64,000 nucleotides of DNA. It comes from Spongilla lacustris (taxonomy: Eukaryota; Porifera; Demospongiae; Spongillida; Spongillidae). The notes under the pieces are model-generated. The model was given only the letters and a program-made list of their open reading frames with translations, was not told the DNA's origin and did no database searches. The DNA is taken from contig OX442432.1 of NCBI GenBank assembly GCA_949361645.1, positions 3,750,598 through 3,814,597 of the forward strand. Reading direction: 5' to 3'. The position numbers and the translations under genes are program-made. Of this stretch, positions 22,404 through 32,441 are shown one piece after another (the stretch's first letter is position 1; every line of letters starts with the position of its first letter).

Positions 22404-22797
22404 CCAAATCTAGGCGTTGCCCAGCCCCAGTCAACGTTTGGAGCATCCATCCCTAGCAGTTCCGCTGAGATCTGCTGTAAATACAATGCCGGGCGATGTA
22501 CATACAACTGCTCCCGCTACCGCCACGTATGTCAGGATTGTTCCTATCCCCATCTTTGAAGTCAGCGTCCAAGGAACACATCTGCAACATTGCCCAATCC
22601 ATCCAGGGCACGGTCACCAGCAAGGAAAGGAACTGGTCGCACTTGATTTAATGTCCAATGTGTTCTGGTGCTAATGTTGATTGAATTGTGTTTGCAAGCT
22701 ATACGCATGTATGCATGGCGCTGCGTGACTCCACTCTAATGAGTGTGACTGCCTGCCTGCAGGCTTAACTGTGCGTTTTTGCATGCCTGTTACCGAA

Positions 22798-23794
22798 CCG
22801 TGGCGTAGCGAGAGTGTTGGGTGCCCGGGGGCAAAATGCACTAATCCCCTCCCCCCCCCCCCAGCCCAAGACCATTCACCCCTTGCGTTTGGCCAAATCC
22901 AAATAGTGGTGGTGGGGGGTCCCCCTCACGTTTGGTCAAATCCAAATACTTCCCCTTGCGTTTGGCAAAATACGGATACATGGATACGAGGGGGATATCC
23001 CCTTGCATTTGGCCAAGTCAGGTGCGGATCCAGGATTTAGGTACGGGGGGGGGGGGGGGGGGGGGGGATTTAAGTGATGGAGCGGCGGGATACGCCTACC
23101 CCCAGCAAGTGGGTATGGGGGAGCGCTGGAAGCTATCCCGTCGGAATCTGGGGTGGAGCCCCAGCCGCTTTGCAACTTTTGCACTTTTAAAGTCACAAAA
23201 CATAGCATAATTGCTTAGAAACATGCTAAAACCAGGTAGAATAGTAAATAACTTGCCTCCAGACTTTCCTGTAGTCTTGCAAGCCACATTATTGAACAGC
23301 ATTACGGTCGATATACGGTACCCGCTCAACGATCCATAATTCCGATCAAGGAATATTTAATTACATCCATCACTCCACCTACCACTATTGGACAGGAGAA
23401 TCGTTGTGCCTTTAAAGTGTTCAGCATCGTCGTGCGTACGTAAGAATTCATGAAACTTTAATAACATAGGTTGGGGGTGGGGGGGTTAGTGGTACCCCCC
23501 TAAATCCGCCTCTGCAAGTACAAATACAGAAGGAGAGGGAGAGGCGCCCTGCTGCTTAATTTCTTGTTCCAAAATTCAGCTACATGTACAATTATACGAA
23601 AATAAAATCTTGCTGTTTCTTCGTAGGTACAATCAATAAACGTAAGAGCATTAATATAAGCCTCTCCTCGGCTTATTATCCGGTACGCATTGCAATGCTT
23701 ACCAATCATCTAGGCATTTTGGCACCCCCTTAGGTCGGCGCCCGGGGGCAATTGCCCCCCCCCCCCCCCCCCCCCCCCCCTCGCTAAGCCACTG
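22798..23794. mobile_element. hAT-like non-autonomous element, family B copy 1
   Basis: The left end CCGTGGCGTAGCGAG (consensus CAGTGGCGTAGCGAG) pairs with the right end TCGCTAAGCCACTG. Just inside are GCCCGGGGGCA (left) and the same motif in the right arm. The interior matches 29636-30479: CCAAGACCATTCACCC, CGTTTGGCCAAATCC, GCCGCTTTGCAACTTT and CTTTCCTGTAGTCTTGC. It carries G/C runs at 22849-22862, 23045-23067 and 23755-23780. No clear target duplication. Non-coding. Confidence 0.8.
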
Positions 23795-23909
23795 GGTCAA
23801 TATACTGCTGCGGTGTAATATAGGGTCTGCAGTGTCAGCACGCTAGCGCGTGTATAACGATCTTCTACATTTGGTGACATGTACAGCGACGGGATAGTGA
23901 GCCTTTATA

Positions 23910-25016
23910 CAGGGCCGTCGAGAGCTGGCACGGGCCCCGGGGCTATATAGTCCTTTCGAGCCCCATTAATGGTCCCCAGCGGTAGATATATACAGGTCGC
24001 TTTCATGTATTAGGTTATAAACTAGGTTAATTCATGTGGCGAAGATTAAAAACATTACTGCGCGCCGGTATGGTTATATGTAACATTATTTACCTATACA
24101 TGCATATGTTACGCGCAAAGCGTGCATGGATTTACGCAATCCCGGGATTGTCTTGTGCATGAAATCCCTGGATCCCTGGCTTGTGGTACAAACCATGGAT
24201 TGACCGCGCGATCCTGGGATTGCTTGTGCGCAAAGCATAAATCAGGAGAATCCTGCATGGAATTGCTCGTGTTGTTCTCTGCATGCTGATGAGCCACCAA
24301 GCACAGTGAACTGCGCCATGGTTCAGAACACTTGAAAATGAGCTAAGGTTCATCACTTCAGTCTTAATGACTCAGTAGTCCTTCGTGTCTCCCTTTGCAC
24401 TGTTGCTTGGCGAGCCTCCAATACATTTCCCCTGAGAAATCACTTTTATCTCACTGTTTCAGCGGAAATATATTAAGACAAATTTATTGCATCTAGATTT
24501 TCATTGGCCTTGCAAGTATAAATTACTTACTTCCATTGAATCTCATGTACATGTAGCCAATCAGCCCAAGACTAATTTCCATTGATTAAAATGACACACT
24601 ATCACTTTATTCGTTATGTATATGTCGCGATCGTCGTTCCTAGCTATATACACTGTATGTCGGTGAAGGTGCATGTTCGTGACGAAGCCTAAATATTTCA
24701 AGTCTTTTGGTAGGGTCGTGGTTCTCTTCTCTTACAGCCCTTTCCTATCTTTTCTGCCACCCGGACTTGTACTTGTACATTTTAGAAGATGAATTTAACG
24801 AAATCATATACGGTACATGAAATACAGATATATCCATTCTATTCCGCACGGAACGTATACAGTTCTATTGCGCCTGCGCATGAAATGATTAAAATAAAAC
24901 ATCAATCACACACACACACACAAAAGAAAAGAGATCAGCCGGGCGGCCCGGGCCCCATGTTTAACGACGGGCCCCGGGGTCAGCAGCCCCCCCGGCCCCC
25001 CCTCTCGGCGGCCCTG
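23910..25016. mobile_element. hAT-type element with 8-bp target duplication
   Basis: The terminal repeat CAGGGCCGTCGAGAG at the left matches the right end in reverse (CAGGGCCGCCGAGAG), 14 of 15. GGGCCCCGGGG occurs just inside both ends. CCTTTATA directly flanks both sides (23902-23909 and 25017-25024), the 8-bp duplication expected of hAT transposition. The 1107 bp show no transposase, so it is non-autonomous. Confidence 0.9.
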
Positions 25017-25104
25017 CCTTTATAATGTTTTCTGACTACACGCTTAGCGACGGTGCATGACAATCCGTTCAGGTCGATCATTTCGTCAATTTCGAGCGGG
25101 TGAA

Positions 25105-25640
25105 ATGTCAGAACAAGCGCTGCGAGAAATGCTGCAGAAGTTGATCGAGGATAGGCAGAAATGAGAAGTGAAGATCGAACGCGAACGACTCAGACGAGAA
25201 GAACGCTTACAGCATGTGAAAGAGATGGCAGAAGAGAGAGCGAGACGAGAAGAAGAACGCGTACAGCGCGAGAGAGAGATTGCAGAAGAAGGGAGGCGAA
25301 GCGAAAGAGAAGCAGGAGAGAAGGCAGGGAAATTAATGGGAATGCAGATGGAAAGGCTCATGAAAATCTTTGCAGAAGAGAGGTCCGCTTCAGCAGCGAA
25401 GGGGGCTACAGAGCTAAGTGTGAAGCTGGTCATATCTAGTGACCTTTGAAAGGATCATGACAGCGCACAAGCTATAAGGTAGAGAAGGGACGAAGGCTTC
25501 ACTACCTTGCCCCACAGCTGATGGGAAGAGCTCAATTGACTTTTGCTGCATTGCTGGTGTCAGATTATGATGCGATAAAGACGGCGGTCCTTGTCCAGTA
25601 CGACATCAATGAAGATGCATATAAAAATCGTGTCCGGTGT
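25105..25640 (+). pseudogene. Gypsy-type gag fragment with charged coiled coil
   Basis: The frame after 25105 (SEQALREMLQKLIED) is broken by a stop at 25162 and continues as a long Glu/Arg coiled coil (25168-25449: REERLQHVKEMAEERA and on). After another frame change it reads LHYLAPQLMGRAQLTFAALL and DYDAIKTAVLVQYDINEDAY (about 25490-25615). That last block has the pattern of the SCAN-like capsid region of Ty3/gypsy-type gag in animals (LAPxLxGxAQ...DYxxxKxAxLxxYxIN). Stops and shifts mark it as dead. Neighbouring pieces at 27262-27807 and 30729-31115 could be from related elements, but they are antisense. Confidence 0.5.
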
Positions 25641-25770
25641 CACAGGAAATTCTGTTGCTAGGAGATTCTGTCGCGGTGACAATTTTTCCTAAGGAAATTA
25701 TGTTGCTTTCAATTATTGAAGCGACCGTATTTCCTAAGGAAATTAGGCCTATGTCGCTTCCTAGGAAATT

Positions 25771-27250
25771 GTGTCGCGCATGCTCAATGTACATGTTGAT
25801 TCCTCGTGGCTCTCACTTCGGAGAATGGAACAGCGTGAACGTGAGTATGACATGTTGCTGGCATTTTGCTGCGATTGCAAATATCCACCAGAGTGTTCAA
25901 AGAACGAAAAGGATTTTATCCGGCGAAGAGCAAAGAATAGTGCAGAGCTTGGCGGAGGGCAATTTGGTCATGACAAAACACTGTTAACCTTTAATCCCCC
26001 GGAGAACCGCCTAACCCGTTATGCACGTTAAACCTAAGCAGTTAGGCTGTGTATCGTCTCTTTTTCCTTCTCGTCATTCTCATCCACTTCCTCACATTCG
26101 CTAGCTATGGAATCTAATCGAGCTGATCTCTTCCGTTTCCTCCCCCATCGCTTAGCCTTCGCATAACCACGTATCGCTATCCCCCACTCAGTCTCGTCCG
26201 TTCGCGTGCCATTGCTCCATTTGACGTGTAATCGTCTTTGGGACCAACGCCAGTCACTTCTACCACCTTCCTTCTATTTGGAGTTTTTTTGCGATACATC
26301 CATCAATTTCGGCACCGTTTGCCAGTGCGCCATTTTGTCCACTCGAACTTTGACACTTTGTACCACCGCATTGGTTTATGTAATCACGAACAAAGGTTGA
26401 AACCCCGACCTAGCAAGCATCTAGCTATCAAATGAATATAGGCATAATAAGAAGATATCAACCAAACAAGTGGTATCCCACTTTAAAAAAATGCTAAACC
26501 GGTTAGGCATTTGCATAACCCGTTATGCATCGGGGGATTAAAGATTAAAGATATCTGAGTAATTCTAGTGGCTTGGAATGGTGACTGGCGTAAAGGAATA
26601 CTGCAAAACATGTGAAAAGTGTCAGAAAGCAAATATTTATGCCAGTGCACATTGCAAACGCATTTTTTAAATTTATTTGTAGCACGTTTGACAAGTTTTC
26701 TACGGAGCTGCATCCTATTGGATCCAGTCAAGGATGAAGTGTGGCACACAATTGGAGTTGATTTGATTGGGCCTTTACCCATAACACAAAAGGGAAACAA
26801 ATACATCATGACAGTTTCCTGTTTGTTTTCCAAGTGGCCAGAGGCAACTGCTCTCCCTGGTAAAACAGCAACAGGAGTGGCAGAGTTTCGTTTCTTGTGC
26901 TTCACAAGGCATGGTTGTTGTAAGGTTAAAAATTTTGACCAAGGCCCAAGTGTTTGTAAATCAAGTAATAAAAATTTCTGTTGTGGTGATGCAATTGTAT
27001 TGCATTTCAGCTGAATGATGAGCTATGTCGTCTCTGTGGCGTCCAGTGTAATATGACGAGTGCATACCATCCACAATGAAAGGTTCAATCAAACATTGCA
27101 ACGACAGTTATTGAAGTTTGTTGAATCAGAGCAAAACAGCTGGGATGAATATTTGGATGCAATACTCTTTTCATATCGAGTATCTTGCCAGGACTCAACC
27201 AAGTATTCACCTTTATTTATTGGTACTGATCCAATTATGGCAAATTTACT
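25771..27250 (+). pseudogene. Ginger-like integrase, copy 2, split by a MITE
   Basis: The pieces in order are: MEQREREYDMLLAF and YPPECSKNEKDFIRRRAKN (N-terminal region, about 25828-25945); the inserted MITE (25988-26544); YCKTCEKCQKANIYA (the C-x2-C half of the HHCC finger, about 26600); GVDLIGPLPITQKGNKYIM and FSKWPEATALP (core with the first Asp, about 26750-26860); and CRLCGVQCNMTSAYHPQ then ERFNQTLQRQLL and SEQNSWDEYLDAI. About 13 bases are missing at 27077, which removes SNGLD and shifts the frame. The intron seen in copy 1 is present at the same place (26965-27010, 46 nt). It is clearly related to 6997-7665 and keeps the 5' half that copy lacks. Dead. Confidence 0.7.
25988..26544. mobile_element. 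piggyBac-type MITE (TTAA target duplication)
   Basis: A 557-bp segment with ends CCTTTAATCCCCCG and, in reverse, TCTTTAATCCCCCG (13 of 14 match), bounded on both sides by TTAA (25984-25987, 26545-26548). TAACCCGTTATGCA occurs near both ends as a subterminal repeat. TTAA duplication and CCYTT-like ends are typical of piggyBac. No transposase. Confidence 0.85.
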
Positions 27251-27261
27251 CTAGGACACAC

Positions 27262-27807
27262 TCATTCCTCAATGGCAGAGAGTATCCGTCTTGTAGCCAA
27301 TGGTGGATGTGTGGAACCCTTTATTGGTGAAGGAGGACTCGGAGCTATTGCCATCACGAGTTTTACCCTTTTCACTGCACTCTCATCCTCTTCTTTCTTC
27401 CTTTTGGCTTGAGCCCGTGTTGTAGCTGCCAATGCCTCCTCGGGTGTACCAATTCGCAACAGTTCAGGAACATCTCTTCCAAGTAGCACTGACTTAGGTA
27501 GCTTCTTCACAACAGCTGCCTCCACAAGGTAACTCTTGCCATCAACGACCACTTCCACTTTGGCCAGGGGGTAAGATACCTCGTCGCCGTGCACACATTG
27601 CACTACCACGAATTTATCTAGGAACTTATTCCTAGGCACCACATTTGCATGGATCATCCTTTGAGAGGTTTCCTTATAACAGAAAATTGTTATGAAAATT
27701 TGGCCGTGGAATTGGTTAGGAATACCTGGCCGTATAGGTGAGTCTTCCATGTCGACGGCTGCCAAAGTGTGGAAGGGAGATGATTCTACAAAAGTACAAC
27801 ACATCAT
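27262..27807 (-). pseudogene. Gypsy-type protease-region fragment
   Basis: A 181-aa open frame. FVVVQCVHGDEVSYPLAKV followed by VVKKLPKSVLLGRDVPELL is the pattern of the region around the aspartic protease in animal Ty3/gypsy Pol, where the LLGxD block follows the catalytic site. An Ala/Arg/Lys-rich linker (ALAATTRAQAKRKKEEDES) then leads toward RT in intact elements; no RT follows here. The DTG/DSG triad itself is not visible. It is antisense to the adjacent Ginger copy. Confidence 0.6.
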
Positions 27808-27849
27808 ACAACTTAATTAAGACGCTTACGAATTACGTCCTTGCTAACC

Positions 27850-28300
27850 TGGTTAAACTTTCTTTGTGAAACATGGCCTTCTAAACCGATCTATGCTATT
27901 TGTTTCAAAAACTGACCAACAGATCTTTAACAGTAGCGTTAAGTATCGTACTACCTCTTTCATTCGTCTTTCTGAGAAATGCCATACGACCCAAATTTGT
28001 CGCAGATTTGGGCTGAAAAGGCTTGGGGAAAAGGTTGCTCCCTTCCGGAAGCTAGTCAAACAAGCGGCATCTGTTATGCAACTATGTACAGGCTTGTTGA
28101 CGACCCAAGACTGATCGATCGCTGCCTTCATGGCTCCAAATTTACATTGAATCCCGATGAAGAAGCTGGTTTGGTGAAGTGCTGCACGTGGTTAAATGAT
28201 CGAGGGGTTGGAGTAATTAAGCGTGACGTACCTATAGGGCTGCCAAGTCATTTATTGAGCGATGTGGTGGCCATGGACCATTTGGTATGAAAACATGCAC
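27850..28300 (+). pseudogene. Helix-turn-helix transposase N-terminus-like fragment
   Basis: The frame 27979-28290 reads YATMYRLVDDPRL, FTLNPDEEAGLVKCCTWLNDRGVGV, reminiscent of the tandem DNA-binding helices that start pogo/Tc5-like and CENP-B-type transposases (basic helix, then NPDEEAxLVxxxxWLxxRG). An overlapping frame at 27866-28114 covers the region just before it, so a frameshift separates them. No catalytic domain follows. Confidence 0.35.
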
Positions 28301-28411
28301 AGAATTATCTGCCCAATGAAGCCGTACAGTACAAATGTAGAAACTATGAATTAAGTTGAAGTGGCCACTATCCAGTATCGGTAACTCAGTTCGATGGCTT
28401 TGCATATATAG

Positions 28412-28765
28412 ATGTGGGACAGAGGCAAACCTGCTGCACTGGACATCACCATCACATCACCCCTCTGCCCGGCCATCTTAGGTGAGTCATGTCACCAAGC
28501 TGGTGCAGCAGTCCTTGCAGCAAAGACCTGTAAACTACACTCCAATGGACCCAAATGCCAGTCCTGCATTCCATTGGCAGTGGAGACATATAGAAATTGG
28601 GGCAAAGAAGCCCAGGATACCATCTCCAGGCTGGCATCTCACTTGGCCATTCACCAGTCATCCCCCAAGTCACCAGTAGTGGCTGAGATTTATGGGCTAT
28701 CGAATATGACCCTTGTACGGTCCATCGCCAGATCCATCCTGGCCAGGGAGCTCCCACCATCCTAA
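28412..28765 (+). pseudogene. Non-LTR retrotransposon C-terminus (restriction-like endonuclease)
   Basis: The 117-aa frame contains GKPAALDITITSPL, CIPLAVETYRNWGKEAQDT and IYGLSNMTLVRSIARSILARE. The Asp-x-Thr strand and the VE strand have the spacing of the PD-(D/E)xK nuclease at the C-terminus of RLE-type non-LTR elements. It corresponds to the C-terminal part of 32442-33320. 5'-truncated, as is usual for non-LTR insertions; AATAAAG at 28821 follows the stop. Confidence 0.65.
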
Positions 28766-29635
28766 CTGTTCATGTTTGTGTTTGGTGTAATGTAAATGAA
28801 GGCTATTATTGTTATAGATGTAATAAAGAAATACTTAATGCATTTTAGGTATTCTGGCTTGATTTATTAACCATATACATGTCAGTCGTTCCGACTTCTA
28901 TTGTGCATGTCTCACGTTTTGAACACATTCCTAAAGTTTAGGGCAAAAGGTTAACGTTGAAATTATCCACTATTGGTGGATTTCCTCTATTAGACTCAAT
29001 GAGCTGCAGGAACCAATACAGTTACCATGTGAAAGGTTTGCGTGTGTTTTATGTCTGGATTCATTCAGCTAAATCACACTGTCCCTACCTGAATAAATTG
29101 CCAATCATGTCTTCTTTGTGTTCCACCCTTTGAGAAAAGTGAGCATGTATAGACCATAAACTGAGCATAACATAATTGAATAATTGGCAACTGCCAGACC
29201 ATACAGATGAAGAAAATTTAAAAAAAACCCGTGCTATCGGTGTTAGTTAAAAACATTTTTGGAAGAAAATTATAAGAGCAATTCGTAGAAAATAAATATA
29301 GAGACATCGTAAGTTGCAGACCTTAGGGCACATGACTGAAACATGGAGATCCAGAATCCTTTATCGCTGTATGTGTCAAAAGCACTCAGCTAGCATTTAC
29401 TATGGTCGTCTTGGACAAAACTAAAATGGTTTTGTCTCACAGCCCATTTCTTTAAACACCACGTTCTCCGTGCAATTAATGAGCTGCTGTTGCTGGGAAC
29501 TTAACATTCATAGTAGGTGTGGGCCTAATAAGCCACAATTCAATGGAATGGGTGACAAAAAGGGATGGACACCCTGCCAACTCTGCCACCCAAATGTTAT
29601 AGAGGGGACGCAGTGCCATTGGGGGAAGGCCGAAG
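28766..29635. other. No gene recognised
   Basis: Non-coding sequence between a dead non-LTR fragment and the hAT-like element. No repeat ends found. Confidence 0.4.
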
Positions 29636-30479
29636 CAGTGGCGTAGCGAGGGTGTTGGGCGCCCGGGGGCAAAATACACTAATGGCGCCCCCCCCCCCCC
29701 CCCCCCAGGCCCAAGACCATTCACCCTTTGCGCATGCGTTTGGCCAAATCCGAATACTGGGGGGGGGGGGGGGGGGAAGGGGGACCCTCGAGTGTGATCA
29801 AATCCGACTATTTAAGTTCCGTTGCGTTTGGCAAAATACGGATACATGGATACGACCCCGGTCCCCTTGCCCCTGGGCGGATCCATGATTTAGGTGCTGG
29901 GGGAAAGTGATGGCATGGTAAGACACGCCTACCCCATGGGGCAAGCGGGGTCTGGGGCGGAGCCCCAGCCGCTTTGCAACTTTCGCACTTTTAAAGTCAC
30001 AAAACATAGCATAATTGCGTAGAAACATGCTAAAACCATAAATAACTTGCTTTCAGACTTTCCTGTAGTCTTGCGAGCCACGTTATTGAACCGATATACG
30101 GTATATCCGCTCAACGATCCATAGTTTAATATTCCGATCATGTGAGTTGGGGTATTGATAGGTTTTGCCGGGCCGGGGGGGGGGGGGGGGGGGGCGGCGG
30201 GGGCGTTCTACTGCTTAATTTCTTGTTCCAAAATTTAGCTCCAAAATTCAGCTCCAATTATACGAAAATAAAATCGCAATTTCATCAACAGTATGCACGG
30301 ACTTGCTGTTACTTCGTAAGAGTATAATCAATAAACATAAGAGAATTAACATAAGCCTTTCCTCGGCTTATTATCCGGTACAAATTGCAATGCTATTTAT
30401 AGAAAACATCTAGGCATTTTGGCGCCCCCCTTAGGTCGGCGCCCGGGGGCAATTGCCCCCCCCTCGCTACGCCACTGCC
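29636..30479. mobile_element. hAT-like non-autonomous element, family B copy 2
   Basis: The left end CAGTGGCGTAGCGAGG pairs with the right end CTCGCTACGCCACTG; GCGCCCGGGGGCA sits inside both arms. GGCCGAAG flanks both sides (29628-29635, 30480-30487) with two extra C on the right, an 8-bp target duplication. The interior is shared with 22798-23794. G/C homopolymers at 29688-29706, 29759-29776 and 30175-30194. Confidence 0.9.
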
Positions 30480-30728
30480 GGCCGAAGGTTGGTGGCCATG
30501 TGTCCACTAATATTGGCTGCTGCTGGAGGGCAGGATGTGTTTACAGTGCTTCCAACAGGGTGTGGGATTAGTCTATGCTACACCAGTCAATACGGAAGTC
30601 TTCTATTTTGTCCAGGTGTCTGCATTACCTCATGTGCTAAATGCTTCTCCTTGGGCTGTGCAGGAGCATTTTCCTCACAGGTTCTGCATGATTTGGTATA
30701 CTACTCAATGTCTTGAGTCATGTTGGGC

Positions 30729-31115
30729 CTACACGGCATTCTTTGCTCTATGCAGTGTTGACTCTCGACCCATTTGTCCAGTGTGAAGTTGCTGGAGATA
30801 ATCTGCTCTCAGGGACCATGGCACCACTATTTTGTATAGGATACCATCTTGCAACCCCAGCGATTCCCTGAAGTTCCAGTACTTCCGGGCCATTGTAGGC
30901 ACCTCTTTCCACCTGTCAGGCCATCCCTGTACCACAAGCTTCTGAACGACTTTTTGTTCCTCGTCTTCTGCAGCCACCTTTTGTGCCTCCATCAATCTCT
31001 GATCCCTCACATGTACCGCATCACTGCACTGTATCACCAAAATCTCTATAATTCTGCTTCCAGCTCAGCTTGAAAAACTTCCTCTTGCTCCAACTCTTCC
31101 TCCATGGTCTTCATT
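30729..31115 (-). pseudogene. Gypsy pol fragment (RNase H to integrase linker)
   Basis: The minus-strand frame reads GWPDRWKEVP, YWNFRESLGLQDGILYK and LRADYLQQLHTGQMGRESTLHRAKNAV. The spaced HTG..G (first His of the HHCC finger) and the GLxxGILYK block are the signature of the segment between RNase H and integrase in Ty3/gypsy Pol. The fragment is cut on both sides. Confidence 0.65.
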
Positions 31116-31139
31116 AGTAACCTTGATAGAGCATCAGCT

Positions 31140-31745
31140 ACTAACTGCTCCTTTCCAGGGATGTATGACACAACTAGTTTGGAGCATGCCCTTGACTGCA
31201 AGAAGGGAGGTCTGGTAACCCAACGTCACAATGAAGTTCGAGATGTTATTGGCGACTTAGCATCAGTTGTTTTCAAGGAAATTGTTAAAGAACCAGTCGT
31301 GCAAGAGGCAAATGATGCTGAAGGTGTACCCTCCCTAATTGCCAACCTGAGTATCAGAGGAGTATGGCAGCCCCAGACTGTGGCGTTGTTTGATGTACGT
31401 GTCACAGACACTGACGCCCTATTCACAGCGAGTTGTTTCTGCCATTCTCTCTTCAGCTGAGAAAGCGAAGAAAAAGAAGTACTCTGAAGCAGCAGCTCTT
31501 CGCCGAGCATCATTCACACCCTTTGTTGTGTCAGCCGATGGAGTCCTGGGTCGAGAAGCAAGCTTTTTTATCAAACATCTTGCTCAGAAACTTGCTCATA
31601 AGTGGGAAAAGTCAAACAGTGAGGTATTGGGATGGATGAGAGCACGACTGTCTTTTGCAATCCTCAGAGTAACAAACCTTTGTCTGAGGGGCTTTGTCAT
31701 CATAAGAGCCTCGCAGTCGACAGTCATAGTGCAATTTAATAAACT
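31140..31745 (+). pseudogene. Non-LTR retrotransposon C-terminus, second subfamily
   Basis: The frame reads LEHALDCKKGGLVTQRHNEVRD, GVWQPQTVALFDVRVTDTDA, then after a frameshift near 31420 SAEKAKKKKYSEAAALRRASF, PFVVSADGVLGREASFF and WMRARLSFAILR. The Cys-Lys-Lys-Gly-Gly-Leu-Val-x-x-Arg-His-Asn-x-x-Arg motif and the following FDxRVTDTDA strand are those of the zinc-knuckle plus restriction-like endonuclease end of animal RLE non-LTR elements, a different subfamily from the one at 32442-33320. 5'-truncated and frameshifted. Confidence 0.6.
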
Positions 31746-32441
31746 CCTCTGATGGTTTGCAAGCTCTTTTCACCTTGGATGACATGAGTGGAAACCTGCT
31801 GAACTTCTCTTTTTCAAAACAGGTTACAAGGTGGGGGTACTCAGCTTATTTTGATCAAAAGCAAAGGCTATGGCAAATGGGCCACAATCAGAGACTCCTT
31901 TCTGTGTTTGCACAGGAATGCCATCCTCAACACTACCCTTCAGATGGCCATAAATCCTCGCCAGTTGTTCTGCCAAATCAGCACTGAGAGTGGTAGATTA
32001 TTACTGTTCATAAATATTTATATATAACCAGCTATACATACACAATGCACTCAAAAAGGAAGCCGTCCTTCACCCTCCCACTGCACCATCAGATGCCTCG
32101 ACAAAGCGCCAGGTCTAGTCTCGTCCGACTTCCATGGTTTTTGTAAGAAATACACGTGGTCTTCGGAGACAGCCTTGGTGTCCTGTTCCCCTTGCGTAGC
32201 CCTAATCGGTAGAGGGGATTCCTCCCTTTTCGCGGCCACTCCAGGAGTCAACCGGCCCAGCCCCAAACGCAAAGTCCAGCCATCCGGAAAGACGTCTTCC
32301 AAAAAGAGCGTGTATGATCACATTACAACAGGGAATACATGCATATAATAGTGCACTATGATTACAAATAACACCACTAAACTACAGCTAGCTATAACGC
32401 TAAACTAAATTAACTAACCAACTAATGTCATTTTACTACAA
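31746..32441. other. No gene recognised
   Basis: Non-coding; the minus-strand frame 32051-32302 has no known motif, but lies just 3' of the antisense non-LTR element and could be its 3' untranslated region. Confidence 0.35.

Noticed and set aside
28412..28765. Independent host nuclease gene
   Set aside because: It matches the C-terminus of the neighbouring RLE non-LTR elements and is 5'-truncated with no start of its own.
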